DNA of 64,000 bases from Streptomyces niveus (GCF_002009175.1 NZ_CP018047.1:5518001-5582000), one strand, 5' to 3'; counted from the first letter of the stretch, positions 18,115 through 28,036 are shown. The notes: generated by a model not told the origin, from the sequence alone. Made by a program: numbers and translations.

Positions 18115-19551
18115 ATGACCACCTTCGTGGACCGCGTCGAGCTGCATGTCGCCGCGGGTAGCGGAGGCCACGGCTGCGCCTCCGTGCACCGGGAGAAGTT
18201 CAAGCCCCTCGGCGGCCCCGACGGCGGCACCGGCGGCCGTGGCGGCGACGTCATCCTGGTCGTCGACCAGTCCGTGACCACGCTGCTCGAATACCACCAC
18301 TCGCCGCACCGCAAGGCCACCAACGGCAGGCCCGGCGAGGGCGCCAACCGTTCCGGCAAGGACGGCCAGGACCTCGTCCTGCCGGTCCCGGACGGCACGG
18401 TGATCCTCGACAAGAAGGGCAACGTGCTCGCCGACCTCGTCGGCCAGGGCACCACCTTCGTCGCCGCCGAGGGCGGCCGCGGCGGCCTCGGCAACGCCGC
18501 TCTCGCCTCCGCCCGCCGCAAGGCCCCCGGCTTCGCGCTGCTCGGCGAGCCCGGCCGCTCGGGCGACATCGTCCTGGAGCTCAAGACCGTCGCCGACGTC
18601 GCGCTCGTCGGCTACCCGAGCGCCGGCAAGTCGTCGCTGATCTCCGTGCTCTCCGCGGCCAAGCCCAAGATCGCCGACTACCCGTTCACGACGCTCGTGC
18701 CCAACCTGGGCGTCGTCACCGCGGGCTCGACCGTCTACACCATCGCGGACGTCCCCGGCCTGATCCCGGGCGCCAGCCAGGGCCGCGGCCTCGGCCTGGA
18801 GTTCCTGCGCCACGTGGAGCGCTGCTCGGTCCTCGTGCACATCCTGGACACCGCCACGCTGGAGTCCGACCGTGACCCCATCTCCGACCTCGACATGATC
18901 GAGGAGGAGCTGAAGCAGTACGGCGGTCTCGACGACCGTCCGCGCATCGCGGTCCTCAACAAGATCGACATCCCGGACGGACTGGATCTGGCCGAGATGA
19001 TCCGTCCCGAGCTGGAGGCGCGCGGCCTGCGCGTGTACGAGGTCTCCGCCGTGGCCCGTACCGGCCTCAAGGAGCTCTCCTTCGCGCTCGCCGAGATCAT
19101 CGCCGCCCAGCGCGCGGCGAAGCCCGTGGAGGAGGCGACCAGGGTTGTCATCCGGCCGAAGGCGGTCGACGACACGGGCTTCACCGTCTCGCTGGAGGAG
19201 GACGGCCTGTACCGCGTACGCGGCGAGAAGCCCGAACGCTGGGTCAGGCAGACCGACTTCAGCAACGACGAGGCGGTCGGCTATCTCGCGGACCGGCTCA
19301 GCCGGCTCGGCGTCGAGGGCGAACTGATGAAGGCCGGGGCCCGCTCCGGTGACGGCGTCGCGATCGGCCCCGAGGACGACGCGGTCGTCTTCGACTGGGA
19401 GCCGACCGTGATGGCCGGCGCCGAGATGCTCGGGCGCCGTGGCGAGGACCACCGGCTCGACGCGCCGCGGCCGGCCGCCGTACGCCGCAGGGACCGGGAC
19501 GCGGAGCGGGACGAAGCGGACAAGGAGTACGACGACTTCAAGCCGTTCTAG
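18115..19551 (+). CDS. obg: GTPase Obg
   Basis: 478 aa. N-terminal glycine-rich Obg fold ([23 protein letters not shown]), G domain with P-loop [10 protein letters not shown], switch region [17 protein letters not shown] and NKID, then the C-terminal OCT domain (about residues 340-420). It binds the large ribosomal subunit; in streptomycetes Obg is linked to the onset of differentiation. ATG preceded by GGAGG. An acidic, charged C-terminal tail ends the protein. Confidence 0.97.
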   Translation: MTTFVDRVELHVAAGSGGHGCASVHREKFKPLGGPDGGTGGRGGDVILVVDQSVTTLLEYHHSPHRKATNGRPGEGANRSGKDGQDLVLPVPDGTVILDKKGNVLADLVGQGTTFVAAEGGRGGLGNAALASARRKAPGFALLGEPGRSGDIVLELKTVADVALVGYPSAGKSSLISVLSAAKPKIADYPFTTLVPNLGVVTAGSTVYTIADVPGLIPGASQGRGLGLEFLRHVERCSVLVHILDTATLESDRDPISDLDMIEEELKQYGGLDDRPRIAVLNKIDIPDGLDLAEMIRPELEARGLRVYEVSAVARTGLKELSFALAEIIAAQRAAKPVEEATRVVIRPKAVDDTGFTVSLEEDGLYRVRGEKPERWVRQTDFSNDEAVGYLADRLSRLGVEGELMKAGARSGDGVAIGPEDDAVVFDWEPTVMAGAEMLGRRGEDHRLDAPRPAAVRRRDRDAERDEADKEYDDFKPF

Positions 19552-19693
19552 CGGTATCGGGGCGGATTTCGTCCGGCTCGGGCCCGGTTTCTTAAAGGTC
19601 GTTTTCGAGCAGTGACCGGTGCGTCACGCGCTGTCGCTCCCCCGTTCGCTCCCGTCCGCCATCGCCGGCCCCGTCCGGCGCCGCACGTAACAG

Positions 19694-19733
19694 GGCCGCG
19701 GTCCACTCCATCCGGAGCGGACCGCGGCCTTTG
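19694..19733 (+). terminator. Terminator after obg
   Basis: GGCCGCGGTCC pairs with GGACCGCGGCC, extended inside by CTCC/GGAG across one mismatch; TTTG follows. Confidence 0.8.
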
Positions 19734-19760
19734 TCGTGCGCGGACCGCGCGACGCGTGGG

Positions 19761-19788
19761 TTGGCCGAAAGCCATCTACGGGTATTAA
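19761..19788 (+). promoter_or_regulatory. Possible promoter for the teichoic acid genes
   Basis: TTGGCC and TATTAA are 16 nt apart in a locally AT-rich stretch. It would give a leader of about 170 nt before ATG 19965. The 19552-19964 gap otherwise holds only the obg terminator; no gene was seen. Confidence 0.3.
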
Positions 19789-19964
19789 GCGATATGGGCG
19801 GAATAATGAGTCATGCGGTTTCTTTTCAAGTGCTCGCACAACTGCCGGTCGGCTTCGCCCGTCTTGTCCTGTGAGGGCGGCCGGGGCGCCGCGTGAACCC
19901 GTCCGGACCCGAAGGGGAACTTGGGAATGACCGCCCGGGATTCCGAACACCGAACGGAGCGTTG

Positions 19965-22001
19965 ATGAAGATCTCCTTCCTCATCCACACCATCTATGGC
20001 ATCGGCGGCACCATCCGCACCACACTGAACCTCGCGGAGGAGTTCGCCGAGCAGCATGAGGTGGAGATCGTCTCGGTCTTCCGGCACCGGCCCGTCCCGC
20101 TCTTCGACGTGGACCCCCGCATCACCCTCGTACCGCTCATCCACACCTGGAAGGAGTCCCCGGCGTACGAGAAGGACCATCCGCTCCATCTCCAGCCCGC
20201 CGAGTACTTTCCGCGCAACGAGGCGCGCTACCGCGAGTACAGCAAGCTGACCGACGAGCGGGTCAGGGACCACTACGCGGACTCGGACGCCGACGTCGTC
20301 ATCGGGACCAGGCCCGGACTCGCCGCGTACGTCGCCCAGTTCGCCCCCGCGAGCGCCGTGCTCATCGGCCAGGAGCACATGACGTACAACCACCACAAGC
20401 CCGCCCTGCGCAACGAGATGTACCAGCACATCGACGCGCTCGACGCCTACGTCACCGTCTCCGAGGGCGACGCCGCCGTCTACCGCGCGCAGATGCCGCT
20501 GCCCGCGACCCGGGTGCTCGCCATCTCCAACAGCGTGCCCGAGCCGTCGATCGAGCCGTCCACGGGTTCCGGCACCACCATCGTCGCCGCCGGGCGGCTG
20601 TCCTCCGAGAAGCAGTACAGCGTGCTCGTCGACGCCTTCGCCAAGGTTGTCGCCGAGCGCCCGGAGTGGGACCTGAGGATCTACGGCGGGGGGCCGGAGA
20701 AGGAGAACCTCCGCAAGCAGATCGACAGGCTCGGCCTCTACAACAGCGTGCGGCTGATGGGCTCGGTCTCGCCCATCGAGCCGGAGTGGGCGAAGGGCGC
20801 CGTCGCCGCGTCCACCTCGCGCCACGAGTCGTTCGGCATGACCCTCGTGGAGGCCATGCGCTGCGGCCTGCCCGTCGTCAGCAGCGACTGCGACTACGGC
20901 CCCCGGGAGATCCTCCAGCCCGGTGTGGACGGCCTGTTGGTGCCCGTCTCGGACCCCGACGCCGTCGCGCGTGCCCTGCTCACCCTCATCGACGACGAGC
21001 CGCTGCGCCGCCGGATGAGCGCGGCGGCCGTCAAGAACGCCTCACGGTTCGACCCCGGCCAGGTCGCCAAGAAGTACGAGGAACTCTTCGGCGAACTGCG
21101 GACCGTCTCCGCCCAGCGCGCGGCCGTCGGTGACTTCGCGCCGGTCGCCGACTGTGTGGTGGAGTCCGGTGGCGCGGTCGCCTTCTCCCTCGTCGCCCCG
21201 CAGGCCGCGGCGGTCGTCCACGAGGGCCTGAAGCTGGTCTGTGTGCGCTCCGACATCCGTACCCAGGAGCGCGTCTTCCCGATGTCCGGCAACGGCACGG
21301 TCACGATTCCGGCGGACGCCGCGTTCACCGAGGGCGTCTGGGAGTGCTTCGCCGAACTCCCGGAATCCGGACGGCGGGTACGGATCGGCGCCCGCTCCAT
21401 CGACCAGCGCGGCGCCATGAGCGCCTGCGAACGCGCGCGCCACGGTGAGCCCGTTCACAATCTCGTCCCGTACGCGACCCGGCCCCAGAAGCAGCTCACT
21501 CTCCGCTCATGGGTCCGGCCGATCCACGCGGAGGCCGGGGACATCCGGGTCGAGGGCAAGCGCATCACGGTCGCGGGTGAGCTGTTCGGCGCCGGCGTGA
21601 TGGCCCAGGACCCGTCACTGGTGGTACGCAGACGGGGCAAGCCCGCCGAGGAGTTGACGTACGCGGGCAGCCGGCAGGGGGAGCGCGGGTTCCGTTTCAC
21701 CTTCCCCGTATCGGGACCGGCCGGGCGGCAGATCGCCAGGTCGGAGTCGTGGGACCTGCTGCTGAAGTACGCCCCGGACGCGGCGCCGGTGAAGGTCGCG
21801 CGGGTGCTCGACGACGTCGTGGAGAAGCGGCCGATCTACGAGTACCCGGTCACGGAGGTGCGCAAGAGCAGGCCCTGGGGACCGCTGCGCAGAGTGGTCC
21901 GTAAACTGAGGAGCCGGCCGGCCCAGTGGGTGCGGGTGCGGATCATGTACATGGGGACCAACGACCTCGTCGTCAATGTGGCGGACGCGCCGCGGAAATA
22001 G
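19965..22001 (+). CDS. Large GT4 glycosyltransferase with C-terminal beta-rich domain
   Basis: 678 aa from ATG 19965, with CGGAGC upstream; the fold starts at MKISFLIHTIYGIGGTIRT. Residues 1-385 are a GT-B retaining transferase: IVAAGRLSSEKQYSVLVDAF, LRIYGGGPEKENL and the EX7E donor motif ESFGMTLVE. Residues 395-678 are a beta-rich accessory region like that of the TarS-like protein at 6207, ending in a basic segment. The two following genes belong to teichoic acid synthesis, so this enzyme probably glycosylates or links a wall polymer in the cytoplasm. Exact donor and acceptor unknown. Confidence 0.85.
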   Translation: MKISFLIHTIYGIGGTIRTTLNLAEEFAEQHEVEIVSVFRHRPVPLFDVDPRITLVPLIHTWKESPAYEKDHPLHLQPAEYFPRNEARYREYSKLTDERVRDHYADSDADVVIGTRPGLAAYVAQFAPASAVLIGQEHMTYNHHKPALRNEMYQHIDALDAYVTVSEGDAAVYRAQMPLPATRVLAISNSVPEPSIEPSTGSGTTIVAAGRLSSEKQYSVLVDAFAKVVAERPEWDLRIYGGGPEKENLRKQIDRLGLYNSVRLMGSVSPIEPEWAKGAVAASTSRHESFGMTLVEAMRCGLPVVSSDCDYGPREILQPGVDGLLVPVSDPDAVARALLTLIDDEPLRRRMSAAAVKNASRFDPGQVAKKYEELFGELRTVSAQRAAVGDFAPVADCVVESGGAVAFSLVAPQAAAVVHEGLKLVCVRSDIRTQERVFPMSGNGTVTIPADAAFTEGVWECFAELPESGRRVRIGARSIDQRGAMSACERARHGEPVHNLVPYATRPQKQLTLRSWVRPIHAEAGDIRVEGKRITVAGELFGAGVMAQDPSLVVRRRGKPAEELTYAGSRQGERGFRFTFPVSGPAGRQIARSESWDLLLKYAPDAAPVKVARVLDDVVEKRPIYEYPVTEVRKSRPWGPLRRVVRKLRSRPAQWVRVRIMYMGTNDLVVNVADAPRK

Positions 22002-22305
22002 CGCGGTGGCTTCGGAAAGCGCGCAAACAGCCGACGAGCAGGGGATTTCCCTTACGTAGTACTTACAACGCGAACGCGAAATAGCGGTCGCGAAGTAGAG
22101 GTCCCGTGGAGGTACATACCGGTTCGGCGTGCCGATGTGGTGTCGGTCACGCCGCACTTGGCCGGATGACGCCTCAATGTGGCTGGCCAGAGGGTGAACA
22201 GATGGTTTCCTGTGGGTGAGGGGCATCGGGCGTCCGCCTTGCGAGACGGTCACGGAGAGTGCGACCATCGCAGCGTCCCCCACTCATCTCAAGGTAGGTC
22301 GTTCT
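22002..22305 (+). other. Gene-free region before the CDP-ribitol gene
   Basis: 304 nt of lower GC than the flanks with no credible ORF. CGCGAA occurs three times, at 22069, 22075 and 22089. No promoter pair could be assigned. A ribosome binding site (AAGGTAGG) at the right end serves the next gene. Confidence 0.5.
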
Positions 22306-23808
22306 GTGTCTGTGCCGCATGCAGCCCATCCCCGCACCACGGCAGTCGTGCTCGCCGGTGGTACCGGTCAGCGCGTGGGCCTGTCGATCCCCAAGCAGCT
22401 GCTGAAGATCGCGGGGAAGGCTGTCATCGAGCACACGCTGTCGATCTTCGAGCAGTCCGACTCGATCGACGACGTGATCGTGCTGATGGCACCGGGTTTC
22501 GTGCCCGACGTGGAGAAGATCGTCGCCAAGGCCGGTCTCACCAAGGTCACGAAGGTCATCGAGGGCGGCCAGACCCGGAACGAGACCACCGAGCGTGCCA
22601 TTTCGGCCCTCGGCGAGGGCCTCGCGGAGGGTGAGGACCGCAACGTCCTGTTCCATGACGCGGTCCGCCCGCTCCTGTCACAGCGTGTCATCAAGGACTG
22701 CGTGGACGCGCTCGACCGCTACGAGGCCGTCGACGTCGCGATCTCGTCAGCCGACACCATCATCGTGACCCGTACCCACGGTGGTGACGGCGAGTTCATC
22801 ACCGAGGTCCCCGACCGCTCGCGGCTGCGGCGCGGCCAGACGCCCCAGGCGTTCAAGCTGTCCACGATCCGCAAGGCGTACGAGATCGCCGCGGGCGACC
22901 CCAACTTCCAGGCCACCGACGACTGTTCGGTGGTCCTGCGCTATTTGCCCGACGTGCCGATCTATGTCGTCGCGGGCGACGAGTACAACATGAAGGTGAC
23001 GCAGCCGGTCGACGTCTTCATCGCCGACAAGCTGTTCCAGCTCGCCTCCACCGCCGCCCCCGTCCAGGCGGACGAGGCGGCGTACCGCGAACTGCTCTCC
23101 GGCAAGACACTGGTGGTCTTCGGCGGTTCGTACGGCATCGGCGCCGACATCGCCGCCCTCGCCGAGCAGTACGGCGCGAAGGTGTACGCGCTGGGCCGCT
23201 CCACCACCGGCACCCATGTCGAGAACCCGGAGCACGTCGACGACGCGCTGTCGAAGGCGTACTCGGCCACCGGCCGGATCGACTACGTGATCAACACCGC
23301 GGGCGTACTGCGCATCGGCAAGCTGGCCGAGACGGACAACACGACGATTCAGGAAGCGCTGAACGTCAATTACCTGGCGCCCGTCCAGATCGCCCGCGCC
23401 TCGTACAAGTATCTGGCCGAGACCAAGGGCCAGCTGCTCCTCTACACATCGAGCAGCTACACCCGCGGTCGCGCCGAATACAGCCTCTATTCGTCGACCA
23501 AGGCGGCCATGGTGAATCTCACCCAGGCCCTCTCGGACGAATGGGCCGGGGACGGCATCCGGGTGAATTGCGTCAATCCGGAGCGCACCGCGACCCCGAT
23601 GCGCACCAAGGCGTTCGGCACCGAGCCCGCGGGCTCGCTGCTCTCCTCCGAGGCCGTCGCCCGTACCTCGCTCGACGTTCTGCTCTCCGAACTCACCGGC
23701 CATGTGATCGACGTGCGGCAGCAGGACCCGACCCGGGAAGCCTCCGCCGCCGGCTCGGGATTCGAGCAGGCCCTGGCCTCGGTCCTTGACCGTCAGGAAG
23801 ATGTGTAA
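22306..23808 (+). CDS. Bifunctional cytidylyltransferase/SDR reductase (CDP-ribitol synthesis, Bcs1/Acs1-like)
   Basis: 500 aa fusion. Residues 1-235 are an IspD/TarI-type cytidylyltransferase (VVLAGGTGQRVG, SIPKQLLKIAGK, FHDAVRPL, RRGQTPQAFK). Residues 265-500 are a short-chain reductase (GGSYGIG, NTAGV, catalytic YSSTK). This order matches Haemophilus Bcs1/Acs1-type enzymes, which reduce ribulose 5-phosphate to ribitol 5-phosphate and couple it to CTP. The product CDP-ribitol is the monomer donor for poly(ribitol phosphate). The GTG start has AAGGTAGG upstream. A related polyol cannot be excluded. The genes before and after act on wall polymers. Confidence 0.88.
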   Translation: MSVPHAAHPRTTAVVLAGGTGQRVGLSIPKQLLKIAGKAVIEHTLSIFEQSDSIDDVIVLMAPGFVPDVEKIVAKAGLTKVTKVIEGGQTRNETTERAISALGEGLAEGEDRNVLFHDAVRPLLSQRVIKDCVDALDRYEAVDVAISSADTIIVTRTHGGDGEFITEVPDRSRLRRGQTPQAFKLSTIRKAYEIAAGDPNFQATDDCSVVLRYLPDVPIYVVAGDEYNMKVTQPVDVFIADKLFQLASTAAPVQADEAAYRELLSGKTLVVFGGSYGIGADIAALAEQYGAKVYALGRSTTGTHVENPEHVDDALSKAYSATGRIDYVINTAGVLRIGKLAETDNTTIQEALNVNYLAPVQIARASYKYLAETKGQLLLYTSSSYTRGRAEYSLYSSTKAAMVNLTQALSDEWAGDGIRVNCVNPERTATPMRTKAFGTEPAGSLLSSEAVARTSLDVLLSELTGHVIDVRQQDPTREASAAGSGFEQALASVLDRQEDV

Positions 23809-23831
23809 TAATTCTCCACAAGTTTGCATTT

Positions 23832-23875
23832 ACGGGCCTTTGTGTTCACCTAATCGGTGAATTGCAGAGGCCCGT
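23832..23875. repeat. Nested hairpin between the CDP-ribitol and polymerase genes
   Basis: ACGGGCCT pairs with AGGCCCGT; inside, TTCACC pairs with GGTGAA around TAATC. No T-run follows, so it may be a U-less terminator, a processing site or an operator. Confidence 0.6.
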
Positions 23876-23879
23876 GTGC

Positions 23880-23897
23880 GTGAAGCCCCGGCTTCAC
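23880..23897. repeat. Second short palindrome before the polymerase gene
   Basis: GTGAAGCC-CC-GGCTTCAC, 4 nt after the previous hairpin, in a stretch of lower GC than the rest of the window. Confidence 0.6.
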
Positions 23898-23949
23898 AAT
23901 TCCCGCCAAATGTGAAATAACCGGCACCCTCTCCTGGAGCAGGTTCTTC

Positions 23950-26094
23950 GTGATTTCGACCGCCATCCGCCTGGCCCGCGTGGGCAGCCGAGCCGAGCTG
24001 GCCGCGGCTGCCCTGCTGGGGCTGGGATACCCGTGCGTCATGCTCGCAGCGCTGATCCCGAACCTCTGGTTCTTCGCGGCGGCCTGTGCCGTGACCTACG
24101 GCGCGGACCGATTCCTGCATCAGCGCAACAGCTACCTCATCAACCGGCTCAACAAGGTCCGGGCCGGTCTGTCGATCCGCTTCCTGGTGCGCCAGTTGCT
24201 GCTCGTGCTGCTCCTGGCCCGGATGGATCTGGCCGAACAGCCCCTGTTCTACGCGGCGGTCGCCGGTTTCCTGCTCTTCTACGGCCTCCAGGCACCCCAG
24301 GGCGCGCTGGCGACCCTGATCCGGCTGCGCCGCGGGATGCCGGTCGTCGCGCGCAACGTGGACCTGCACGCCCTGCGCATCCCGGACGCCCCGCCGAACT
24401 ACCTGGTGAACCGCTCCGCCGAGAAGATGCTCCACCTCGACGTGTTCGCGATCGCCGGACTGCTCGTCGCCGCCGGGACCGGCACCGACCTCTACGGCTA
24501 CGCGGGACTCGGCATCACCCTCGTCCTCGGCACGGTCTACATCCTGCTGCTCGTGCCGTACCTGCGCCGCAGCCGCCGCGTGCCCGCGCCGCCCGCGGTC
24601 CTCGGCGCCGTCGACAACTGGCTGCGGGAGTACCAGCCTTCGGTTGTCCTGTACTTCTCCGGCTCCAAGGAGTCCGCCTACCAGGTCAACATGTGGCTGG
24701 AGACCCTGGAGCAGTCCGAGGGCCGGCCGCTGGTCGTGCTGCGCGAGCGGGCCATCATGACCCAACTCGCCCCGACCTGGCTGCCGGTGCTCTGCGTCCC
24801 CGGCGGCACGCATCTGATGAACCTCGACCTGTCGTCGGTCCGGGTCGCGCTCTACGCGGCCAACGTCGGCAAGAACATCCACCTGCTGCGCGTACCGACC
24901 ATGAAGCACGTCTTCATCGGCCACGGCGACAGCGACAAGATCGCCAGCGTCAACCCGTTCAGCAAGGTGTACGACGAGGTGTGGACCGCCGGCCGGGCCG
25001 GCCGCGACCGGTACGCGCTGGCCGACGTCGGCGTCCGTGACGACGACATCGTCGAGGTGGGCCGCCCGCAGCTCGCGCCGATCAGGACCGGCTCGGGCAC
25101 GCCCGGAAAGCCCGTACCGACGATTCTGTACGCCCCCACCTGGGAGGGCTGGGACGACAACCCCGGCAACACCTCGCTCCTGCTGGCCGGCGAGAACATC
25201 GTCAAGCGGCTGCTGAAGGCCGAGAAGCCCGTCCGGGTCATCTACAAGCCGCACCCCTTCACCGGCATCCGTGACAAGAAGGCCAAGGCCGTCCACGACC
25301 GGATCACCGCGATGGTGAACGCCGCGAACGTGGCACGCGCCGCCGAACCCCGCTGGACGAAGGAAGCCGCCGACGCGCAGGCCGGACAGGCCGCCGCCCG
25401 CGCCGAGTTGACCCGTATCGAGGGCCAACTGGCCGCGCTCACCGCGCCCGGCCGCTCCGGCGGCGACGAGTCGGAGGAGTCGCGCGTCTCGCTCGCCGAC
25501 CCGGAGCGCCTGGACCGCGCGAAGGTGCTGCGGGCCGAGTGGAACGACGCCTACTGGCGCACCTTCGGCTGGTGGGAGCACAAGGTCGTCACGGGCGCCG
25601 AGCCCAAGCTGTACGACTGCTTCAACGAGTCCGACGGCATGGTTTCGGACATCTCGAGTGTGGTGTCGGACTTCATCGCGAGCGGCAAGCCGTACGCGGT
25701 GACCGACTCCGCGCAGCTCGGCGTGGAGGAGTTCAAGCGGCAGAACACCGCCGTACGGGCCGCCGTCGTCCTGTCCAACAGCGCGGCGGAACTGGACGAG
25801 CTGCTCAAGGCGGTCGCCGACCCGGCGGCCGACCGGCTGGCCCCGGCCAGGCGCGAGCTGAAGACATATCTGCTCGGGCCCGACGAGCCGACGTCGATCC
25901 AGCAGTTCAACGCCGCCGTGGCCGCCCTCGGCGCCAAGGCCGTCGCCCGTAACGTCGGCGTGCAGCAGCGGCTGAGCGCCCAGGAGCAGCCCGGCACGGA
26001 GCCGGAGCGCGAGCCCGCCGCCGACCCCGAGGCGGCGACGGTCGCGGCCGACGCGACGGAGCCGAACGGCGCGCAGGCCCCGGTCGCGCGCTGA
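23950..26094 (+). CDS. TagF/TarL-like polyol-phosphate polymerase with N-terminal membrane domain
   Basis: 714 aa. About five hydrophobic helices in residues 1-205, then a CDP-glycerol/ribitol phosphotransferase domain (about 225-640) with HVFIGHGDSDKI, LYAPTWEGWD, IYKPHPFTG and VSDISSVVSDF, the conserved family segments. It should transfer polyol phosphate from the CDP-polyol (made by the preceding gene) to a growing chain at the inner membrane face. Unlike TagF, the N-terminus is membrane-embedded, and an Ala/Arg-rich insertion (about 455-520) splits the domain. GTG start with GGAGCAGG upstream. The acidic C-terminal tail is low-complexity. Chain chemistry is inferred from the neighbour. 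Confidence 0.88.
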   Translation: MISTAIRLARVGSRAELAAAALLGLGYPCVMLAALIPNLWFFAAACAVTYGADRFLHQRNSYLINRLNKVRAGLSIRFLVRQLLLVLLLARMDLAEQPLFYAAVAGFLLFYGLQAPQGALATLIRLRRGMPVVARNVDLHALRIPDAPPNYLVNRSAEKMLHLDVFAIAGLLVAAGTGTDLYGYAGLGITLVLGTVYILLLVPYLRRSRRVPAPPAVLGAVDNWLREYQPSVVLYFSGSKESAYQVNMWLETLEQSEGRPLVVLRERAIMTQLAPTWLPVLCVPGGTHLMNLDLSSVRVALYAANVGKNIHLLRVPTMKHVFIGHGDSDKIASVNPFSKVYDEVWTAGRAGRDRYALADVGVRDDDIVEVGRPQLAPIRTGSGTPGKPVPTILYAPTWEGWDDNPGNTSLLLAGENIVKRLLKAEKPVRVIYKPHPFTGIRDKKAKAVHDRITAMVNAANVARAAEPRWTKEAADAQAGQAAARAELTRIEGQLAALTAPGRSGGDESEESRVSLADPERLDRAKVLRAEWNDAYWRTFGWWEHKVVTGAEPKLYDCFNESDGMVSDISSVVSDFIASGKPYAVTDSAQLGVEEFKRQNTAVRAAVVLSNSAAELDELLKAVADPAADRLAPARRELKTYLLGPDEPTSIQQFNAAVAALGAKAVARNVGVQQRLSAQEQPGTEPEREPAADPEAATVAADATEPNGAQAPVAR

Positions 26095-26223
26095 CGCGGC
26101 CGCCCTCGATCGCCGCAGGGCTGTATGTCCTCAACGCCGGACGGGCTCCACAGGCCCGTCCGGCACGCCGCGCACCCCTGTCCAGCGCGTGAAACGACCG
26201 CGCGCCGACGACGCCCGCTGGCA

Positions 26224-26229
26224 TAGATT
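26224..26229 (+). promoter_or_regulatory. TANNNT -10 box, leaderless proB
   Basis: TAGATT ends 6 nt before GTG 26236, and no ribosome binding site is present. Confidence 0.5.
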
Positions 26230-26235
26230 CGGCCC

Positions 26236-27363
26236 GTGACAGTGGCAAGGCAGTACGTAACGCAAGCCCGCAGGATCGTCGTCAAGGTCGGCTCCTCCTC
26301 GCTCACCACCGCCTCCGGCGGGCTCGACGCCGACCGCGTCGACGCCCTCGTCGACGTACTCGCCAAGGCCCGCGGCGGCGGCGAGAAGGAGATCGTCCTC
26401 GTCTCCAGCGGCGCCATCGCCGCCGGCCTCGCCCCGCTCGGCCTCGCCCGCCGCCCCCGCGACCTCGCCCGCCAGCAGGCTGCGGCCAGCGTCGGACAGG
26501 GGCTGCTCGTCGCCCGCTACGCCTCGTCCTTCTCGCGCTACGGGCTGCGCGTCGGCCAGGTCCTGCTCACCACGGACGACACCAGCCGCCGCTCCCACTA
26601 CCGCAACGCCTACCGCACCCTCGACCAGTTGCTCACGATGGGCACCGTCCCCGTCGTCAACGAGAACGACACCGTCGCCACCGAGGAGATCCGCTTCGGC
26701 GACAACGACCGGCTGGCCGCGCTCGTCGCCCATCTCGTCCGCGCCGACCTGCTCGTCCTGCTCTCGGACGTCGACGGCCTGTACGACGGCGACCCCGCCA
26801 AACCGGGCGCCGCACGGATCGCACGTGTCGACGGCCCCGCCGACCTGGTCGGCGTCTCCATGGGCAGCGCGGGCAAGGCCGGACTCGGCACCGGCGGCAT
26901 GGTCACCAAGGTCGAGGCGGCCAGGATCGCCGCAGCCGCGGGCATCCCCGTCGTACTGACATCGGCCGGCCGCGCGGGCGACGCCCTCGCCGGCCGCGAC
27001 ACGGGCACGTACTTCGGCCGAACCGGGCGCCGGTCCGCCGACCGGCTGCTCTGGCTCGCCCACGCGTCCACGCCCCAGGGCGCGCTGACCCTCGACGAGG
27101 GCGCCGTACGGGCCGTCGTGGAGCGCCGCACCTCGCTGCTGCCCGCCGGGATCGCCTCGGTCGAGGGCGAGTTCAGCGCCGGTGACCCGGTCGAACTCCG
27201 TGACACGGCGGGCCGGGCGGTGGCCCGCGGGCTGGTCAACTTCGACGCCAAGGAGATTCCCCAGCTCCTCGGCCGCTCCACCCGGGATCTGGCACGGGAT
27301 CTGGGACCCGCCTACGAGCGGGAGGTCGTACACAGGGACGATCTGGTCATCCTGCATCCGTGA
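26236..27363 (+). CDS. proB: Glutamate 5-kinase
   Basis: 375 aa; ATP-dependent phosphorylation of glutamate, first step of proline synthesis. Amino-acid kinase domain (VVKVGSSSLT, VSSGAIAAGL, NENDTVATEEI, FGDNDRLAALVA, SDVDGLYDGDP) followed by a C-terminal PUA domain (about residues 285-365). GTG start in a leaderless context. proA, the next enzyme, lies 767 nt downstream beyond one small gene. Confidence 0.97.
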   Translation: MTVARQYVTQARRIVVKVGSSSLTTASGGLDADRVDALVDVLAKARGGGEKEIVLVSSGAIAAGLAPLGLARRPRDLARQQAAASVGQGLLVARYASSFSRYGLRVGQVLLTTDDTSRRSHYRNAYRTLDQLLTMGTVPVVNENDTVATEEIRFGDNDRLAALVAHLVRADLLVLLSDVDGLYDGDPAKPGAARIARVDGPADLVGVSMGSAGKAGLGTGGMVTKVEAARIAAAAGIPVVLTSAGRAGDALAGRDTGTYFGRTGRRSADRLLWLAHASTPQGALTLDEGAVRAVVERRTSLLPAGIASVEGEFSAGDPVELRDTAGRAVARGLVNFDAKEIPQLLGRSTRDLARDLGPAYEREVVHRDDLVILHP

Positions 27364-27694
27364 CCCGCGCCCGAAACGGCTGAAAGTCCGGTTTTTTGGA
27401 AGGGACCTTTACCGAAAGCACCCCATGCCCCCTCCCGGGCTGGTCAACTTTGTCTCAGGGGTACGAGGCGGGGTAGCAGTAGGACGACGCAGCAACAGGA
27501 GGCCGCCGGTGAGACGAACGCGCCCGGGGGCGGGGTCCCTCGGGTCAGGAGGAGGCACCGTGCACGCCCGGAGGGCCGCGGGGGAAGAGCGGACGCTGAC
27601 CAGCGTCGGAGCGGGGCCGGACTTCGACGACTTCGACGACGTACAGGATCCGGGCACGTCCCGCAGGACACAGGCGCGCGGCGAGGACCGCGCG

Positions 27695-28036
27695 GTGTCG
27701 AAGCTCTGGCACATCACGCTCAGCGTGTCGGGTTCCGAGGCGCCGCTCACCGAGGTCAGACGGGGCCTCGAACAGCTCGCCCACGACCATCCGTTCCTGC
27801 TGACCAGCAGATACGCCAACGACCACGCCGAGATCCGCTACTGGGAAGAGGCCAGGGACCTGCACGACGCGGCGGCGGTCGCGCTGCGGCTCTGGGGCGA
27901 GCACCGGTCGAGCGCCAGGCTGCCTCCCTGGGAGATCGTCGGGCTCGAAGTCATCGACCGGGAGACCTACCACCTGCGCATCGCGGAGGGCTACGGCCCG
28001 CCACCGGCCGCGCCGGTGGGCGTCCACCCGTTCTGA
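27695..28036 (+). CDS. Conserved hypothetical protein between proB and proA
   Basis: 113 aa from GTG 27695 (GAGGA upstream). Compact and well-folded in composition: [20 protein letters not shown], then a helix, [31 protein letters not shown] (shown split here only for its acidic and aromatic content), and a C-terminal [12 protein letters not shown]. No family function recognised. Two further in-frame GTG codons, 27509 and 27560, each have a full AGGAGG at proper distance, so forms of 175 or 158 aa with a disordered acidic N-terminus are possible. Its place inside the proline genes is the only functional hint. Confidence 0.75.
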   Translation: MSKLWHITLSVSGSEAPLTEVRRGLEQLAHDHPFLLTSRYANDHAEIRYWEEARDLHDAAAVALRLWGEHRSSARLPPWEIVGLEVIDRETYHLRIAEGYGPPPAAPVGVHPF

